Assembly (NCBI RefSeq): GCF_027497495.1 | Contig: NZ_CP114205.1 | Location: 5,704,001-5,768,000, forward strand | From: Streptomyces tubercidicus | Lineage (GTDB): Bacteria; Actinomycetota; Actinomycetes; Streptomycetales; Streptomycetaceae | Length of the DNA: 64,000 nucleotides | Reading direction: 5' to 3' | Part shown: positions 24,628-32,669 of the stretch, piece after piece | Numbering within the stretch: the first letter of the stretch is position 1 | Layout of the letters: each line of letters starts with the position of its first letter | Translations under genes and position numbers: made by a program | The notes under the pieces: generated by a model | The model's database searches: none | What the model was told of the DNA's origin: nothing | Seen by the model: the letters and a program-made list of their open reading frames with translations, nothing else

Positions 24628-25018
24628 TTACCCCCCCCAAGGGTCAAAAGATCATGATCTCACGGTCCGCTGATGCTCCGATAGATGGTGACAGGCCGCA
24701 GGGGTTCGGAGCAGCCGGCTGTCGAAGAGGGCTTGTGGCTATGGGCGTTCGGGATGCATGGAAGTGTCGTGGTGCGGTGCATGCAACCGGGCTGTGGTCG
24801 ACACGTGGCCGGCCGGCAACCTCAGTGGCCGGCCTGAGCCCGCGCCTTTGGACAGGTCTTGACGCCTGTACGGCGGTGGCATTCGCGCGGTGGCGCTCGC
24901 ACGGGAGTGGTGCTCGGGCCTGAGCAGCCAGGGCACGAGGCCGGTGGGAGGTGGTGATCTCGGGTTGTTGCGTGCCCTGTTGTTCGTGGTGGGGGTGCTG
25001 TGTATCGTCGGAGGGGTG
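24628..25018. other. Non-coding region between the EspC-like operon and doxX
   Basis: About 390 nt before the DoxX operator. AGATCATGATCT at 24649-24660 is a perfect 12-nt palindrome 22 nt upstream of the EspC-like start and could be an operator for that operon. A plus-strand open frame from 24654 lacks a ribosome site and recognisable content. No RNA gene was identified. Confidence 0.5.
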
Positions 25019-25034
25019 ACTTGAAGTTTCAAGT
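25019..25034. promoter_or_regulatory. Palindromic operator upstream of the first doxX
   Basis: ACTTGAA-GT-TTCAAGT is a perfect 7-bp inverted repeat, 55 nt upstream of the doxX start. A related ACTTGCAAGT palindrome precedes the second doxX-type gene at 36204-36213. DoxX genes are often controlled by MarR/DUF24-type redox-sensing repressors, which bind sites of this kind; the regulator here is unknown. Confidence 0.55.
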
Positions 25035-25088
25035 AGTTGTTCGCGGCCCTTGTGGGGTCGGCCCCGATATGTGAAAGAGCGGCTCCTG

Positions 25089-25640
25089 ATGACGTCCCCC
25101 CTTGGCACTCTCGCGTCCTCCCGTCTCGATGCCCCCACACGCCACGCCCCCTCTCTGCCCGGCCATGACAGCGGGCTGCTTCTGTTGCGCCTCGTGCTCG
25201 GACTGACCATGGCGGCTCACGGCGCGCAGAAGCTGTTCGGCTCGTTCGGGGGGCCGGGGCTGGAGGGGACGGCGCAGTTCTTCACGATGAGCGGCTATCC
25301 GGCGGGCCGGACGATGGCCGTCGTCGCCGGGCTGAGCGAGACGCTCGGCGGACTCGGGCTGGTGGCCGGGCTGCTCACGCCGCTGGCCGCGGCGGCGGTC
25401 GTCGGCACGATGATCAATGCGCTGGCCGTGAAGTGGGGCGGCGGGTTCTTCGCACCCAAGGGGGTGGAGTACGAGTTGCTGCTGACCGCCGGTGCGGCGG
25501 CGCTGGCGCTGACCGGGCCCGGTCGCTGCGCCATCGACCGTTTCCTGCCCGGTCTGCGTGCGCATCGGCCGGTCCACGGGCTGGTCGCGCTGCTGTTGGG
25601 TGTCGTGTTGGCCGTCGGGGTGCTCTTGGTCCGGCGGTAA
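25089..25640 (+). CDS. DoxX family membrane protein
   Basis: A 183-residue membrane protein with four predicted helices. DoxX proteins are often linked to redox or thiol homeostasis and quinone stress. The family signature LLLRLVLGLTMAAHGAQKLF is followed by FGGPGLEGTAQFFTMSGYPA. The later helices include TLGGLGLVAGLLTPLAAAAV and LVALLLGVVLAVGVLL. A hydrophilic N-terminal segment of about 28 residues precedes the first helix. The ATG at 25089 has only a weak purine stretch upstream. A palindromic operator lies 55 nt upstream and the gene seems monocistronic; the VOC gene starts 191 nt later. Confidence 0.9.
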   Translation: MTSPLGTLASSRLDAPTRHAPSLPGHDSGLLLLRLVLGLTMAAHGAQKLFGSFGGPGLEGTAQFFTMSGYPAGRTMAVVAGLSETLGGLGLVAGLLTPLAAAAVVGTMINALAVKWGGGFFAPKGVEYELLLTAGAAALALTGPGRCAIDRFLPGLRAHRPVHGLVALLLGVVLAVGVLLVRR

Positions 25641-25831
25641 TCCGGGGCGATGTCCCGGGGGTGGCTGCCTCGCCCCGCGCGCATCGGAAGCGCGCCACGG
25701 ATGGGTTGTCGGTCGGCCGGATACCGGTCGGCAGGCCCTGGGCAGGGGGCGGGGTGTGCGAGGGAGAGCAGGAGCGGGGGAGGGCGGCACCACGGTGGTG
25801 TCGCGGCCGATGAGATCGGAGAACAGGCTCC

Positions 25832-26332
25832 ATGTCCGTGCGACGTCTGAACCATGCGGTGCTCAACGTCCGTGATGTGACGCGGTCGGTGGCGTTCTAC
25901 ACCGAGGCCCTGGGGCTGAAGGTGGATGTCGAGATACCGGGGCGGGCCGTGTTTCTCAGTGCTCCCGGTTCACTCAACGATCACGATCTGGGGCTGTTCG
26001 CGGTGGCGCCGGGCGCGCCGCGGCCCCGGGCCGGCCAGGTCGGGCTGTACCACCTGGCGTGGGAGGTCGGCACGCTCCGCGAACTCGTCGGGGCCCGGAC
26101 GCGGCTCGTTGAGCTCGGTGCCCTGGTGGGGGCCACTGATCATCTCGTCGCCAAGTCGCTGTACGCCAAGGACCCGGACGGCAACGAGTTCGAGGTGATG
26201 TGGCGGGTCCCGCGGGAGGACTGGCCGGGGCCGGACCAGTCGGACCGGCTGCTGCCCCTCGATCTGGCGGCGGCGCTGGAGCAATGGGGACCGGACCGGG
26301 AGACGGGCGCCGCGGCGGGGTCGGCCACCTGA
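25832..26332 (+). CDS. VOC family protein (glyoxalase/extradiol dioxygenase fold)
   Basis: A 166-residue vicinal oxygen chelate protein. It has LNHAVLNVRDVTRSVAFYTE with a metal-ligand His, GLYHLAWEVGTLRELV with a second His, and KDPDGNEFEVMW with a metal-ligand Glu, so a divalent metal site is plausible. The family covers glyoxalases, ring-cleaving dioxygenases and antibiotic-binding proteins. Single-domain length suggests a dimer. The ATG gives the usual VOC start. The neighbour downstream is convergent. The substrate cannot be read. Confidence 0.88.
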   Translation: MSVRRLNHAVLNVRDVTRSVAFYTEALGLKVDVEIPGRAVFLSAPGSLNDHDLGLFAVAPGAPRPRAGQVGLYHLAWEVGTLRELVGARTRLVELGALVGATDHLVAKSLYAKDPDGNEFEVMWRVPREDWPGPDQSDRLLPLDLAAALEQWGPDRETGAAAGSAT

Positions 26333-26391
26333 GGGTGCCGTGCTGCCGGGGTCGGCTCGGGGGGCCGAGGGGCGATCGGTGATGCGCGCCG

Positions 26392-27252
26392 TCAGTTTGC
26401 GGTCCGCGCCGGGGGGAAATCGGCGCGGAGAGTCACCTCCCGCCAGTTGTCGAAGGTCGTTTTGAGCGAGTCCAGCTTGGCGGTGGCGATGTCGTAGGCG
26501 GCCTTGCCCAGCAGCAGGCGCATCGGGGGCTTTTGGGCCGTGACGGCGCTGATGACGGCCTGGGCGGCGCGTGTCGGATCCCCCGGCTGGTGGCCGTGGG
26601 TGGCCAGGGTGCCGGCGCGTCGTGCGCCCGCTGTGGAGGCGTAGTCGTCGATGGTGGTGGCGGACTGGCGCATGGAGGGCCCGGACCAGTTGGTGCGGAA
26701 CGCGGCGGGTTCGACGATCGTCACGTTGATGCCCAGTGGGGCGACCTCGGCGGCGAGTGACTCGGAGAGACCTTCCACGGCGAACTTGGTGGCGTGGTAG
26801 TAGCCGGTGGCGCCGAAGCCGACCAGGCCGCCGAGTGAGGACATGTTCACGATGTGGCCGGCGCGACGGGCTCGCATGCCCGGCAGGACGGCCCTGGTGG
26901 TGTGGACCAGGCCGAAGACGTTGGTGTCGAACAAGGCGCGAACCTTGTCGTCCTCGCCTTCCTCGACGGCGGCGAGGTAGCCGTACCCGGCATTGTTGAC
27001 CAGTACGTCGATCCGCCCGAAGGCGGCCTGGGCCTGGGCGACCGCCCTCGCGATCTGCTCGGAGTCGGTGACGTCCAGCGCCCACGCGATGGCGCGTTCC
27101 TCGTGTCCGGAAACCACGTCGGCGACCTTGCCCGGGTCCCGGGCGGTGACCACCGCCCGCCATCCGCGTTCCAGTACGGCCTGGGCCAGTGCCCGGCCCA
27201 AGCCGGAGGAGCAGCCGGTGATGAACCACACGGGGGAATCAGGGGAGGCCAT
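26392..27252 (-). CDS. Short-chain dehydrogenase/reductase
   Basis: A 286-residue classical SDR oxidoreductase using NAD(P). The cofactor motif is ITGCSSGLGRALAQA. LVNNAGYGYLAAVEE contains NNAG, and GYYHATKFAVEG holds the catalytic Tyr-x3-Lys, preceded by Ser in NMSSLGG. The C-terminal segment is longer than in minimal SDRs, as in the retinol-dehydrogenase-like subgroup. The ATG at 27250-27252 overlaps the regulator's end by 14 nt, so the gene is cotranscribed with the XRE regulator. No good ribosome site is seen, which fits translational coupling. Confidence 0.92.
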   Translation of the reverse strand: MASPDSPVWFITGCSSGLGRALAQAVLERGWRAVVTARDPGKVADVVSGHEERAIAWALDVTDSEQIARAVAQAQAAFGRIDVLVNNAGYGYLAAVEEGEDDKVRALFDTNVFGLVHTTRAVLPGMRARRAGHIVNMSSLGGLVGFGATGYYHATKFAVEGLSESLAAEVAPLGINVTIVEPAAFRTNWSGPSMRQSATTIDDYASTAGARRAGTLATHGHQPGDPTRAAQAVISAVTAQKPPMRLLLGKAAYDIATAKLDSLKTTFDNWREVTLRADFPPARTAN

Positions 27253-28096
27253 TCGGGAGGTGTCCTTCGTCTTGAACGTCTGGGAAATCGGCGAGGGCGA
27301 GGCTGCCCAGCAGGGCCAGCGACTGTTGGTCGGCGCTGTCGGGTTCTGCGCGGTAGACGACCAGATGCTGGCCGGGTGCGCTGTTGACGGAGAAGGTCTC
27401 GAATCCGAGGGTGAGCTCGCCGACCAGCGGGTGGCGGAAGCGCTTGGTCGAGGCCGTCTTGGCCCGTACCTCATGGCGCGCCCACATACGTGCGAAGTCG
27501 GGGCTGCGCACCGACAGTTCGCCCACTAGTTCCTGCAGCCGCTGATCGTCCGTGGCGGGATTGCCGGCCCGCAGTGCGGCCACGCACCCCTGCGCCACGG
27601 CGGCCCAGTCACGGTAGAAGTCCCGGGCGGCCGGGTTGAGGAACACCGCTGTGATCAGGCTGGTCTCGCTGCCGAGCCAGGAGAACAGCGTCTCGCCCAG
27701 GGAGTTGACGGCCAGCAGGTCGATGTACCGGCCATAGACCAAAGCCGGTGTGTCCGCCCAGGTGTCCAGCAAGGACACCAGTTGTGGGCCTGCGTACTCC
27801 CGGGCAGGGCTGGGGCGCCCGGGAGCCGGCGGATCGACCAGCGCGCGCAGGTAGGCGGCTTCCTCGTCTTGCAGTAGTAGGGCGGCCGCCAGGGATCGCA
27901 GGACCGGGGACGAGGGATTGTGCTCGCGCCCCTGCTCCAACCGCACGTAGTAGTCGGTGCTCATCCCGGCGAGGACCGCGACCTCCTCGCGTCGCAGGCC
28001 GGGAGTGCGGCGCGCCCCGGCAGGCATCCCGTGGTCCTCGGGGCGCACCAGCGCACGCCGGGCCCGCAGGAACTCACTCAGCCGTTTCGTGTGCAT
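27239..28096 (-). CDS. XRE/MmyB-type helix-turn-helix regulator
   Basis: A 285-residue regulator. The N-terminal helix-turn-helix reads SEFLRARRALVRPEDHG, then RRTPGLRREEVAVLAGMS and YYVRLEQGREHNPS, the standard pattern of this actinobacterial family. The C-terminal MmyB-like ligand-binding domain follows, with DTPALVYGRYIDLLAVN and LNPAARDFYRDWAAVAQG. The downstream overlapping SDR is its probable target. An ATG at 28094-28096 is used; an in-frame GTG eight codons upstream is possible, and neither has a ribosome site. Confidence 0.9.
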   Translation of the reverse strand: MHTKRLSEFLRARRALVRPEDHGMPAGARRTPGLRREEVAVLAGMSTDYYVRLEQGREHNPSSPVLRSLAAALLLQDEEAAYLRALVDPPAPGRPSPAREYAGPQLVSLLDTWADTPALVYGRYIDLLAVNSLGETLFSWLGSETSLITAVFLNPAARDFYRDWAAVAQGCVAALRAGNPATDDQRLQELVGELSVRSPDFARMWARHEVRAKTASTKRFRHPLVGELTLGFETFSVNSAPGQHLVVYRAEPDSADQQSLALLGSLALADFPDVQDEGHLPNGLP

Positions 28097-28194
28097 GTCG
28101 GCCAACGTAAGGGCGGGCACCGCGAAGAGGGTGGCCCTGCCACACCCACCCGGACGGCGGGATCAACCGGCGTCGAAGGGTAGGCCCTGGCTTC

Positions 28195-29385
28195 TCAAGT
28201 GCTGGGCGTGGTCTGCTCCGTCGGCTCCGTGCGGTCGGCCCGCTCCGCTCGGTCGGCCTCCTTCGCCGATTCCGCTCGGTCGGCCCGCTCGGCCCGCTCC
28301 GCCCAGCGCTGTTCGACGCCGGCCAGGCGCCAGTACGCGAGCGCCGCGGCCCAGACGACCACGAACAGGCCGACGATGATGAAGCCGACATTGTCGAGGT
28401 CGAGGCCGGAAATCCAGCCGGTCAGTGGATCGTTGAGGCCGAGTTTGTCGTGCAGCACGGTGACCAGCTCGATGGTGCCGATGAAGAAGGCGACGGCGAT
28501 CGAGAGACCGGTGATGGTGAGGTTGTAGTAGACCTTGCGCACCGGGTTGGCGAACGCCCACTGGTAGGCGAAGTTCATGAAGGTGCCGTCCAGGGTGTCG
28601 AACAGGCTCATTCCGGCGGCGAACAGCAGCGGCAGACACAGGATCGCGTACCAGGGCAGGCCCGCCGCGGCGCCGCTGCCCGCCATGACCATCAGGGTCA
28701 CCTCGGTCGCGGTGTCGAAGCCGAGCCCGAAGAGGAAGCCGAGCGGGAACATCTGGCCGGGGCGGGAGATGGAGCGGGTGAACCGCCCCAGGAACCGGTT
28801 CATGAAGCCGCGTGAATCGAGGCGCTGCTCCAGCTCGGCCTCGTCGTAGCGGCCCTCGCGCATTCCGCGGAAGACCCGCCAGATCCCGGCCAGTGCGAGG
28901 AGGTTGAGGGCGGCGATGAGGTAGAGGAACGTTCCCGAGACCGTGGTGCCGACGGTGCCCAGGATCTGGTGCGTACGGGACTCGTCGTCGAGCAGCGTGC
29001 CGGCGAGCTGGGCGCCACCGGCCACGAGGGCAGCCATCGCCACGACCACGCTGGAGTGTCCGAGAGCGAACCAGAAGCCGACCGAGACCGGACGCTTGCC
29101 GTCGGCCATCAGCTTGCGGGTGGTGTTGTCGATCGCGGCGATGTGGTCGGCGTCGAAGGCATGGCGCATACCGAGGGTGTACGCGGTGACGCCGAGCCCG
29201 ACGCCGAAGACCTGGCTGCCGACGGCGTAGTGGTTCGGGACCACGAGCAGGAAGAGCACGCCGAAGGCGACGACATGCAGCCCGGCTATGACGGCCATCA
29301 GGCCCGCGGTACGGAGGGTGTCCTGTCGACGCCAGCGGAACGCGGCGGGGGCAGGGGTGGTCGGGGTATCGGTGGACAGGGCCAT
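28195..29385 (-). CDS. NiCoT family nickel/cobalt transporter (HoxN-like), cobalamin-regulated
   Basis: A 396-residue inner-membrane permease of the HoxN/NixA family with about eight helices. The family signature TLGMRHAFDADHIAAIDNTT is present, with its His/Asp metal site. SVGFWFALGHSSVVV is next, then PLGFLFGLGFDTATEVTLMV and a conserved LFDTLDGTFMNFAY. The C-terminal ~40 residues are a repetitive charged tail (RAERADRAESAKEADRAERA). A cobalamin riboswitch covers the leader 40 nt upstream, so the substrate is probably cobalt for B12 synthesis. The ATG at 29383-29385 is chosen; a GTG seven codons upstream is possible. Confidence 0.92.
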   Translation of the reverse strand: MALSTDTPTTPAPAAFRWRRQDTLRTAGLMAVIAGLHVVAFGVLFLLVVPNHYAVGSQVFGVGLGVTAYTLGMRHAFDADHIAAIDNTTRKLMADGKRPVSVGFWFALGHSSVVVAMAALVAGGAQLAGTLLDDESRTHQILGTVGTTVSGTFLYLIAALNLLALAGIWRVFRGMREGRYDEAELEQRLDSRGFMNRFLGRFTRSISRPGQMFPLGFLFGLGFDTATEVTLMVMAGSGAAAGLPWYAILCLPLLFAAGMSLFDTLDGTFMNFAYQWAFANPVRKVYYNLTITGLSIAVAFFIGTIELVTVLHDKLGLNDPLTGWISGLDLDNVGFIIVGLFVVVWAAALAYWRLAGVEQRWAERAERADRAESAKEADRAERADRTEPTEQTTPST

Positions 29386-29424
29386 CCGGCGGTCACGCTC
29401 CAGCACCTCGTGGATCAGTTCGTG

Positions 29425-29632
29425 AGATGCCGTGGCCGGTCTCCTGGCTTACGGGTCTTCGCGTCCGCCCCCGCCTTCCCGGCCGCGGGCTGCGGTCAGT
29501 GGCGCCGCGGGCGCGCCATGCGCCTGCGGAAGGGGTGGAAACTTCCCGATCACAGTGGCGAGGGCCGCTCCGGGCTGGGACCACAAGGTCCGTCACCGGC
29601 TTCCCGAACACCACGGCCCGGCCACTCTAGCC
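29425..29632 (-). ncRNA. Cobalamin riboswitch
   Basis: Read on the minus strand, the leader has GGGAAGCCGGTGACGG, then CTCGCCACTGTGATCGGGAA, and near the 3' end AAGCCAGGAGACCGGCCACG, the B12-box and flanking motifs of cobalamin riboswitches in the correct order. The 3' end lies about 40 nt from the transporter start, so it could hide the ribosome site when adenosylcobalamin binds. Boundaries are approximate. It identifies the transporter as part of the cobalt/B12 regulon. Confidence 0.88.
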
Positions 29633-29774
29633 GCCGCCCCGTCGGTACCAGGCGTGTGGGGTTTCGGCCGCCAGGGGGCACGGTCCGCGCCGGGCAGTCC
29701 ATTGGTGGTCGCGGCATGGCAGGCGTGGTGGGTCAGCCGCGGTGGGGCGGTCGTCGCGGGGCGGTCTTGGTGGG

Positions 29775-30623
29775 TCAGTAGTCCAGGGACGAGAGGAAGG
29801 CGTGCAGTTCGTGGTCGAAGAGCAGGGTGTTCTCCAGGTTGACCATATGGGCCGCACCCGGTATTCGGACTCTTCGGGCGCCCGGGACGGCCAGGGCTAT
29901 CGCATGGGCGTTGGCGGAGATGTCCCGGCTGTCGAGGTCGCCGTCGAACACGACTGTCGGCACCCGGACCTCCCCGAGCCGGTCGGCGGCGCCGGCCTCC
30001 AGGGGCATACCGGTGCCGGCATCTTCGGCATGGACCTCCACGTTGGCCGCGGCCGAGGCGCGCATCCGTTCGCGGAACCCCGGGTGCACCGCGGACGGTT
30101 CGCGATGCGGCCCGTCCACCCACATCCGCAGGAAGTGTTCGACATACCGCTCCGCGCCGTCCGGGGCGCCGATCGCGGCCACCTGCTCTTTGATGTGTTC
30201 CAGTACGAAGGGGTCGGTGAAGGCCCGGCCGCTGATCCCTGGGGAAGCGAGCGCGAGGGCCGTGACCCGGTCGGGGTGGGCGAGGGCGGTGTCGAGCGCG
30301 ACCCGCGCGCCGTGGGACAGGCCGACGAGAACGGCGCTGGGGACATCGAGGGCGTCGAGCAGGGCACACAGGTCGTCGTGGTTGGCGTAGTCCCCGGTCA
30401 CGGTGGAGGACAGGCCATGGCCGCGGAAGTCATAACGGATCGCGCGCAGGCCGGAGTTGACCAGCCAGGTGAACTGCTCGTCCCACATGTGCTGGTCGAG
30501 CATGCCGCCGTGCAGCAGCACCACCGCGGGGCCCGACCCGGCCGTCTCGTAGAACAGCTCACCGTCGTCGATCGGCACGATTCCGTTGTCGATCTCGGAC
30601 CAGGCGGTGATTCTCTGCGTCAT
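29775..30623 (-). CDS. Alpha/beta hydrolase
   Basis: A 282-residue cytosolic alpha/beta hydrolase. It has the oxyanion segment VVLLHGGMLDQHMW, YDFRGHGLS, the nucleophile elbow VLVGLSHGARVAL with Ser in GLSHG, FDGDLDSRD with the probable acid, and the catalytic His in GAAHMVNLEN. No signal peptide. The ATG overlaps the MarR regulator's stop by 4 nt, so regulator and hydrolase form one unit. An ester, lactone or aromatic ring-fission product could be the substrate, but nothing in the sequence decides this. Confidence 0.9.
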   Translation of the reverse strand: MTQRITAWSEIDNGIVPIDDGELFYETAGSGPAVVLLHGGMLDQHMWDEQFTWLVNSGLRAIRYDFRGHGLSSTVTGDYANHDDLCALLDALDVPSAVLVGLSHGARVALDTALAHPDRVTALALASPGISGRAFTDPFVLEHIKEQVAAIGAPDGAERYVEHFLRMWVDGPHREPSAVHPGFRERMRASAAANVEVHAEDAGTGMPLEAGAADRLGEVRVPTVVFDGDLDSRDISANAHAIALAVPGARRVRIPGAAHMVNLENTLLFDHELHAFLSSLDY

Positions 30624-31273
30624 TCTCCTGACCGTCCTTTGTGCATGAGAGGGGTGGGGGCGGGTCTGCTGTCGTGGCCTTCCGCGGTGGCGGTACTCCG
30701 GCTGCTGCCGTTGGTCCCTTCACTGCCGTTCATGCCTTCGCCGCCACGACTGTCCCGACTGCCCTTACTGCCGGTTTCCTCCCGTTGAACGCGCGAGCCG
30801 TTTGCCAGGTGCCGGAATTCCTCGCCGAGTCTGTCGAGTACGTGCAGCGCGCTGCGGACGTCCTCGGCGGGCAGGTCGGCCAGTCGCTCCCGCAGCTCGG
30901 TCGCCTCGAACTGCTGGATCCCGCGTATCGCCGCGGTGCCTTCGGTGGTGAGCCGGATCAGGGAGGAGCGGCGGTGGGCGGGATTCGGGGCGGTGGCGAC
31001 CAGGCCCAGCTCCGCGGCGTGGTTCACCCAGCGCTGCACCGGTTGGCGATCGAGCCCCATCGAGCGCGCCAACTGCGGGACGGTGCGGGGGCCTTCGCTG
31101 CACAGGGCGTCCAGCAGTGCGTGTTCGCCGGCGGTCAGGCCCGTGTCCGCCAGCTCGCGTTCCACCGCGCGCACGATCGTGCGGTGCAGTGGCCACAGGC
31201 GTCGGATGACGCCGTACAGCAGATCTTCGGTGGCTGTCGGCTCCCCGGAGCCATCCCCCTCGCCATCCCTCAC
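30620..31273 (-). CDS. MarR family transcriptional regulator
   Basis: A regulator of about 217 residues when started at the GTG at 31271-31273, which has GAGGGGGA 5 nt upstream. A longer frame begins with an ATG at 31361-31363 but has no ribosome site and adds a low-complexity Glu/Arg/His segment. The winged helix includes LTAGEHALLDALCSEGP and VPQLARSMGLDRQPVQRWVN, followed by a wing with HRRSSLIRLTTEG. The C-terminus is a Ser/Gly/Arg-rich tail with no known domain. It is translationally coupled to the alpha/beta hydrolase. A palindrome at 31364-31380 lies upstream and is the probable autoregulatory site. Confidence 0.87.
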   Translation of the reverse strand: MRDGEGDGSGEPTATEDLLYGVIRRLWPLHRTIVRAVERELADTGLTAGEHALLDALCSEGPRTVPQLARSMGLDRQPVQRWVNHAAELGLVATAPNPAHRRSSLIRLTTEGTAAIRGIQQFEATELRERLADLPAEDVRSALHVLDRLGEEFRHLANGSRVQREETGSKGSRDSRGGEGMNGSEGTNGSSRSTATAEGHDSRPAPTPLMHKGRSGE

Positions 31274-31363
31274 CGAGTCCCCCTCGTGTCGCTCATGTCC
31301 CTCATGACTCGTGTGCCGTTCGCGCCTCTCGCGCTCTCCGGCATCCCCCTCAATGACACTCAT

Positions 31364-31380
31364 GATGTCATGATGACATC
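31364..31380. promoter_or_regulatory. Palindromic operator upstream of the MarR-hydrolase operon
   Basis: GATGTCAT-G-ATGACATC is a perfect 8-bp inverted repeat. A further GATGTC half-site follows at 31384-31389. The site abuts the upstream ATG of the long reading of the MarR gene and lies ~90 nt before the preferred GTG, a normal place for autorepression. Confidence 0.55.
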
Positions 31381-31500
31381 GCTGATGTCGTTTTGGGAAG
31401 GGCCCTGCCGAGGAATGGAGTTGAGGGGGTAGATGGGTTTGATGAGGTCTGTGCGGTCAGTGGGTCGTGAGGTCGGTGGGTGAAGGAAGGTAGAGGGCGG

Positions 31501-31914
31501 ATGAAGGTTGGTCTGTTGCGGGCTGTCGGGGTCGCCACGGCGGCTTATGGGGTGGCGGTGGCCGCGGTGCCCGATTTGCTGGCGCGGCCCTCGGGGCTGG
31601 TCGATGAGGAGGGGCGGACCGAGTGGGCGGCGCGCACCTCGCTGCGTCCGCTGGGCTGGCGGGATGCGGTGAGCGGGCTGGCGTTGGCGGTGGCCCCGGA
31701 TGGCCCGGCGCTGCGTACCGCCGCATATGTGCGGATCGCGGCCGACTTCGGAGACGCCGTCCTGCTCGGTGCGACGCTGCCCGGCCGCGACCGGAAGCTG
31801 GCGGCGGTGGCGGTGTCCGTGGGGTGGGGCGCGCTGTCGGTGGCCGGGCTGTTCGCCGACGGGCGGCGGCGGGAGGTCAGGTGCCTGCGGGCGGCGGGGC
31901 CTCTTCGGGGGTGA
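31501..31914 (+). CDS. Small membrane protein of unknown function
   Basis: A 137-residue protein with hydrophobic segments LLRAVGVATAAYGVAVAAVP, AVSGLALAVAPDGPAL, AADFGDAVLLGATLPG, and LAAVAVSVGWGALSVAGLF. The pattern resembles DUF4267-like or DoxX-like four-helix proteins, but I do not assign a family. The ATG is preceded by AGAGGGCGG. The last 38 nt overlap the convergent kinase gene. No operon partner on this strand. Confidence 0.7.
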   Translation: MKVGLLRAVGVATAAYGVAVAAVPDLLARPSGLVDEEGRTEWAARTSLRPLGWRDAVSGLALAVAPDGPALRTAAYVRIAADFGDAVLLGATLPGRDRKLAAVAVSVGWGALSVAGLFADGRRREVRCLRAAGPLRG

Positions 31915-32533
31915 AGGTGATGACGAGGTCGGCGCGGTCGCGAGTGGCCGCCACGACACGGGCGTTGGCCTCGTCCGAGGCGTGGACGAACCGCTCGGCG
32001 TCGGCGCGCGGACGCCCGAAGTGCTCATGACGGTCGACCAGCCGCCGGATCCGCTCCGGGGTGTCCAGATCCACGTACCAGACCTCGTCGAGCAGAGCGC
32101 GGACGCGCGACCAGGGGGCGGAGTCGAGGAGGAGGTAATTGCCCTCGGTCACGATGAGCGGGATGTGGGGCGCCACGGGGATGCTGCCGGCGACCGGCTC
32201 CTCGATACGGCGGTCGAACGCCGGGGCGTAGACGGGGCTGTCCGGCTCCGGTGCGCGCAGACGTGCCAGCAGCGCGGCATATCCGGCCGGATCGAAGGTG
32301 TCCGGCGCGCCCTTGCGGTCCGTACGGCCCAGGCGGCGCAACTCTGCCTCGGCGAGATGGAAGCCGTCCATCGGGACGAGCGCCGCCTTCCCGGCCAGCT
32401 CCGCCACGAGGTGTGCGGCGAGGGTGGACTTACCGGCGCCGGGCGGGCCGGTGATACCGAGCAGCCGCCGTCGGGCGGGAGTCGCGGAATCGGCGAGCCG
32501 TCGCGCGCGGGAGAAGAGGTGCCGGGGATCCAT
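31877..32533 (-). CDS. P-loop nucleoside/nucleotide kinase family protein (uridine-kinase-like)
   Basis: A 218-residue cytosolic kinase of the phosphoribulokinase/uridine kinase/pantothenate kinase superfamily. The Walker A motif GITGPPGAGKSTLAAHL is at residues ~27-43. LVPMDGFHLAEAEL contains the catalytic Asp, and LIVTEGNYLLLD is the Walker B-like strand. YVDLDTPERIRRLVDRHEHFG has the lid arginines. This composition fits the YFH7/FrcK-like subgroup that acts on sugars or nucleosides. The ATG at 32531-32533 is favoured over an upstream GTG. Tail-to-tail overlap with the preceding gene is 38 nt. Confidence 0.88.
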   Translation of the reverse strand: MDPRHLFSRARRLADSATPARRRLLGITGPPGAGKSTLAAHLVAELAGKAALVPMDGFHLAEAELRRLGRTDRKGAPDTFDPAGYAALLARLRAPEPDSPVYAPAFDRRIEEPVAGSIPVAPHIPLIVTEGNYLLLDSAPWSRVRALLDEVWYVDLDTPERIRRLVDRHEHFGRPRADAERFVHASDEANARVVAATRDRADLVITFTPEEAPPPAGT

Positions 32534-32669
32534 GGTGCGTCCATCGTGCCCGATCGGCGGCAGGTGTGTGCGGGGCGCTGCGGTCCCAGAGGCACGCACG
32601 TAGGCAGGCAGACACGTAGGCACCAGGCAAGTGGGTACGCCCGCAGGTCAGGTGCCTACCGGGCGGTGC

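Noticed and set aside
24654..24923. A plus-strand 89-codon frame between the EspC-like operon and doxX.
   Set aside because: No ribosome site, no recognisable motif and biased Arg/Ala/Gly content. Treated as non-coding.
22200..25088. A duplicated tRNA-Val 3' end as the far attachment site of the suspected element.
   Set aside because: Reading the interval by eye did not reveal a copy of TTCGAATCCTG or the acceptor end. The element boundary is therefore left open.
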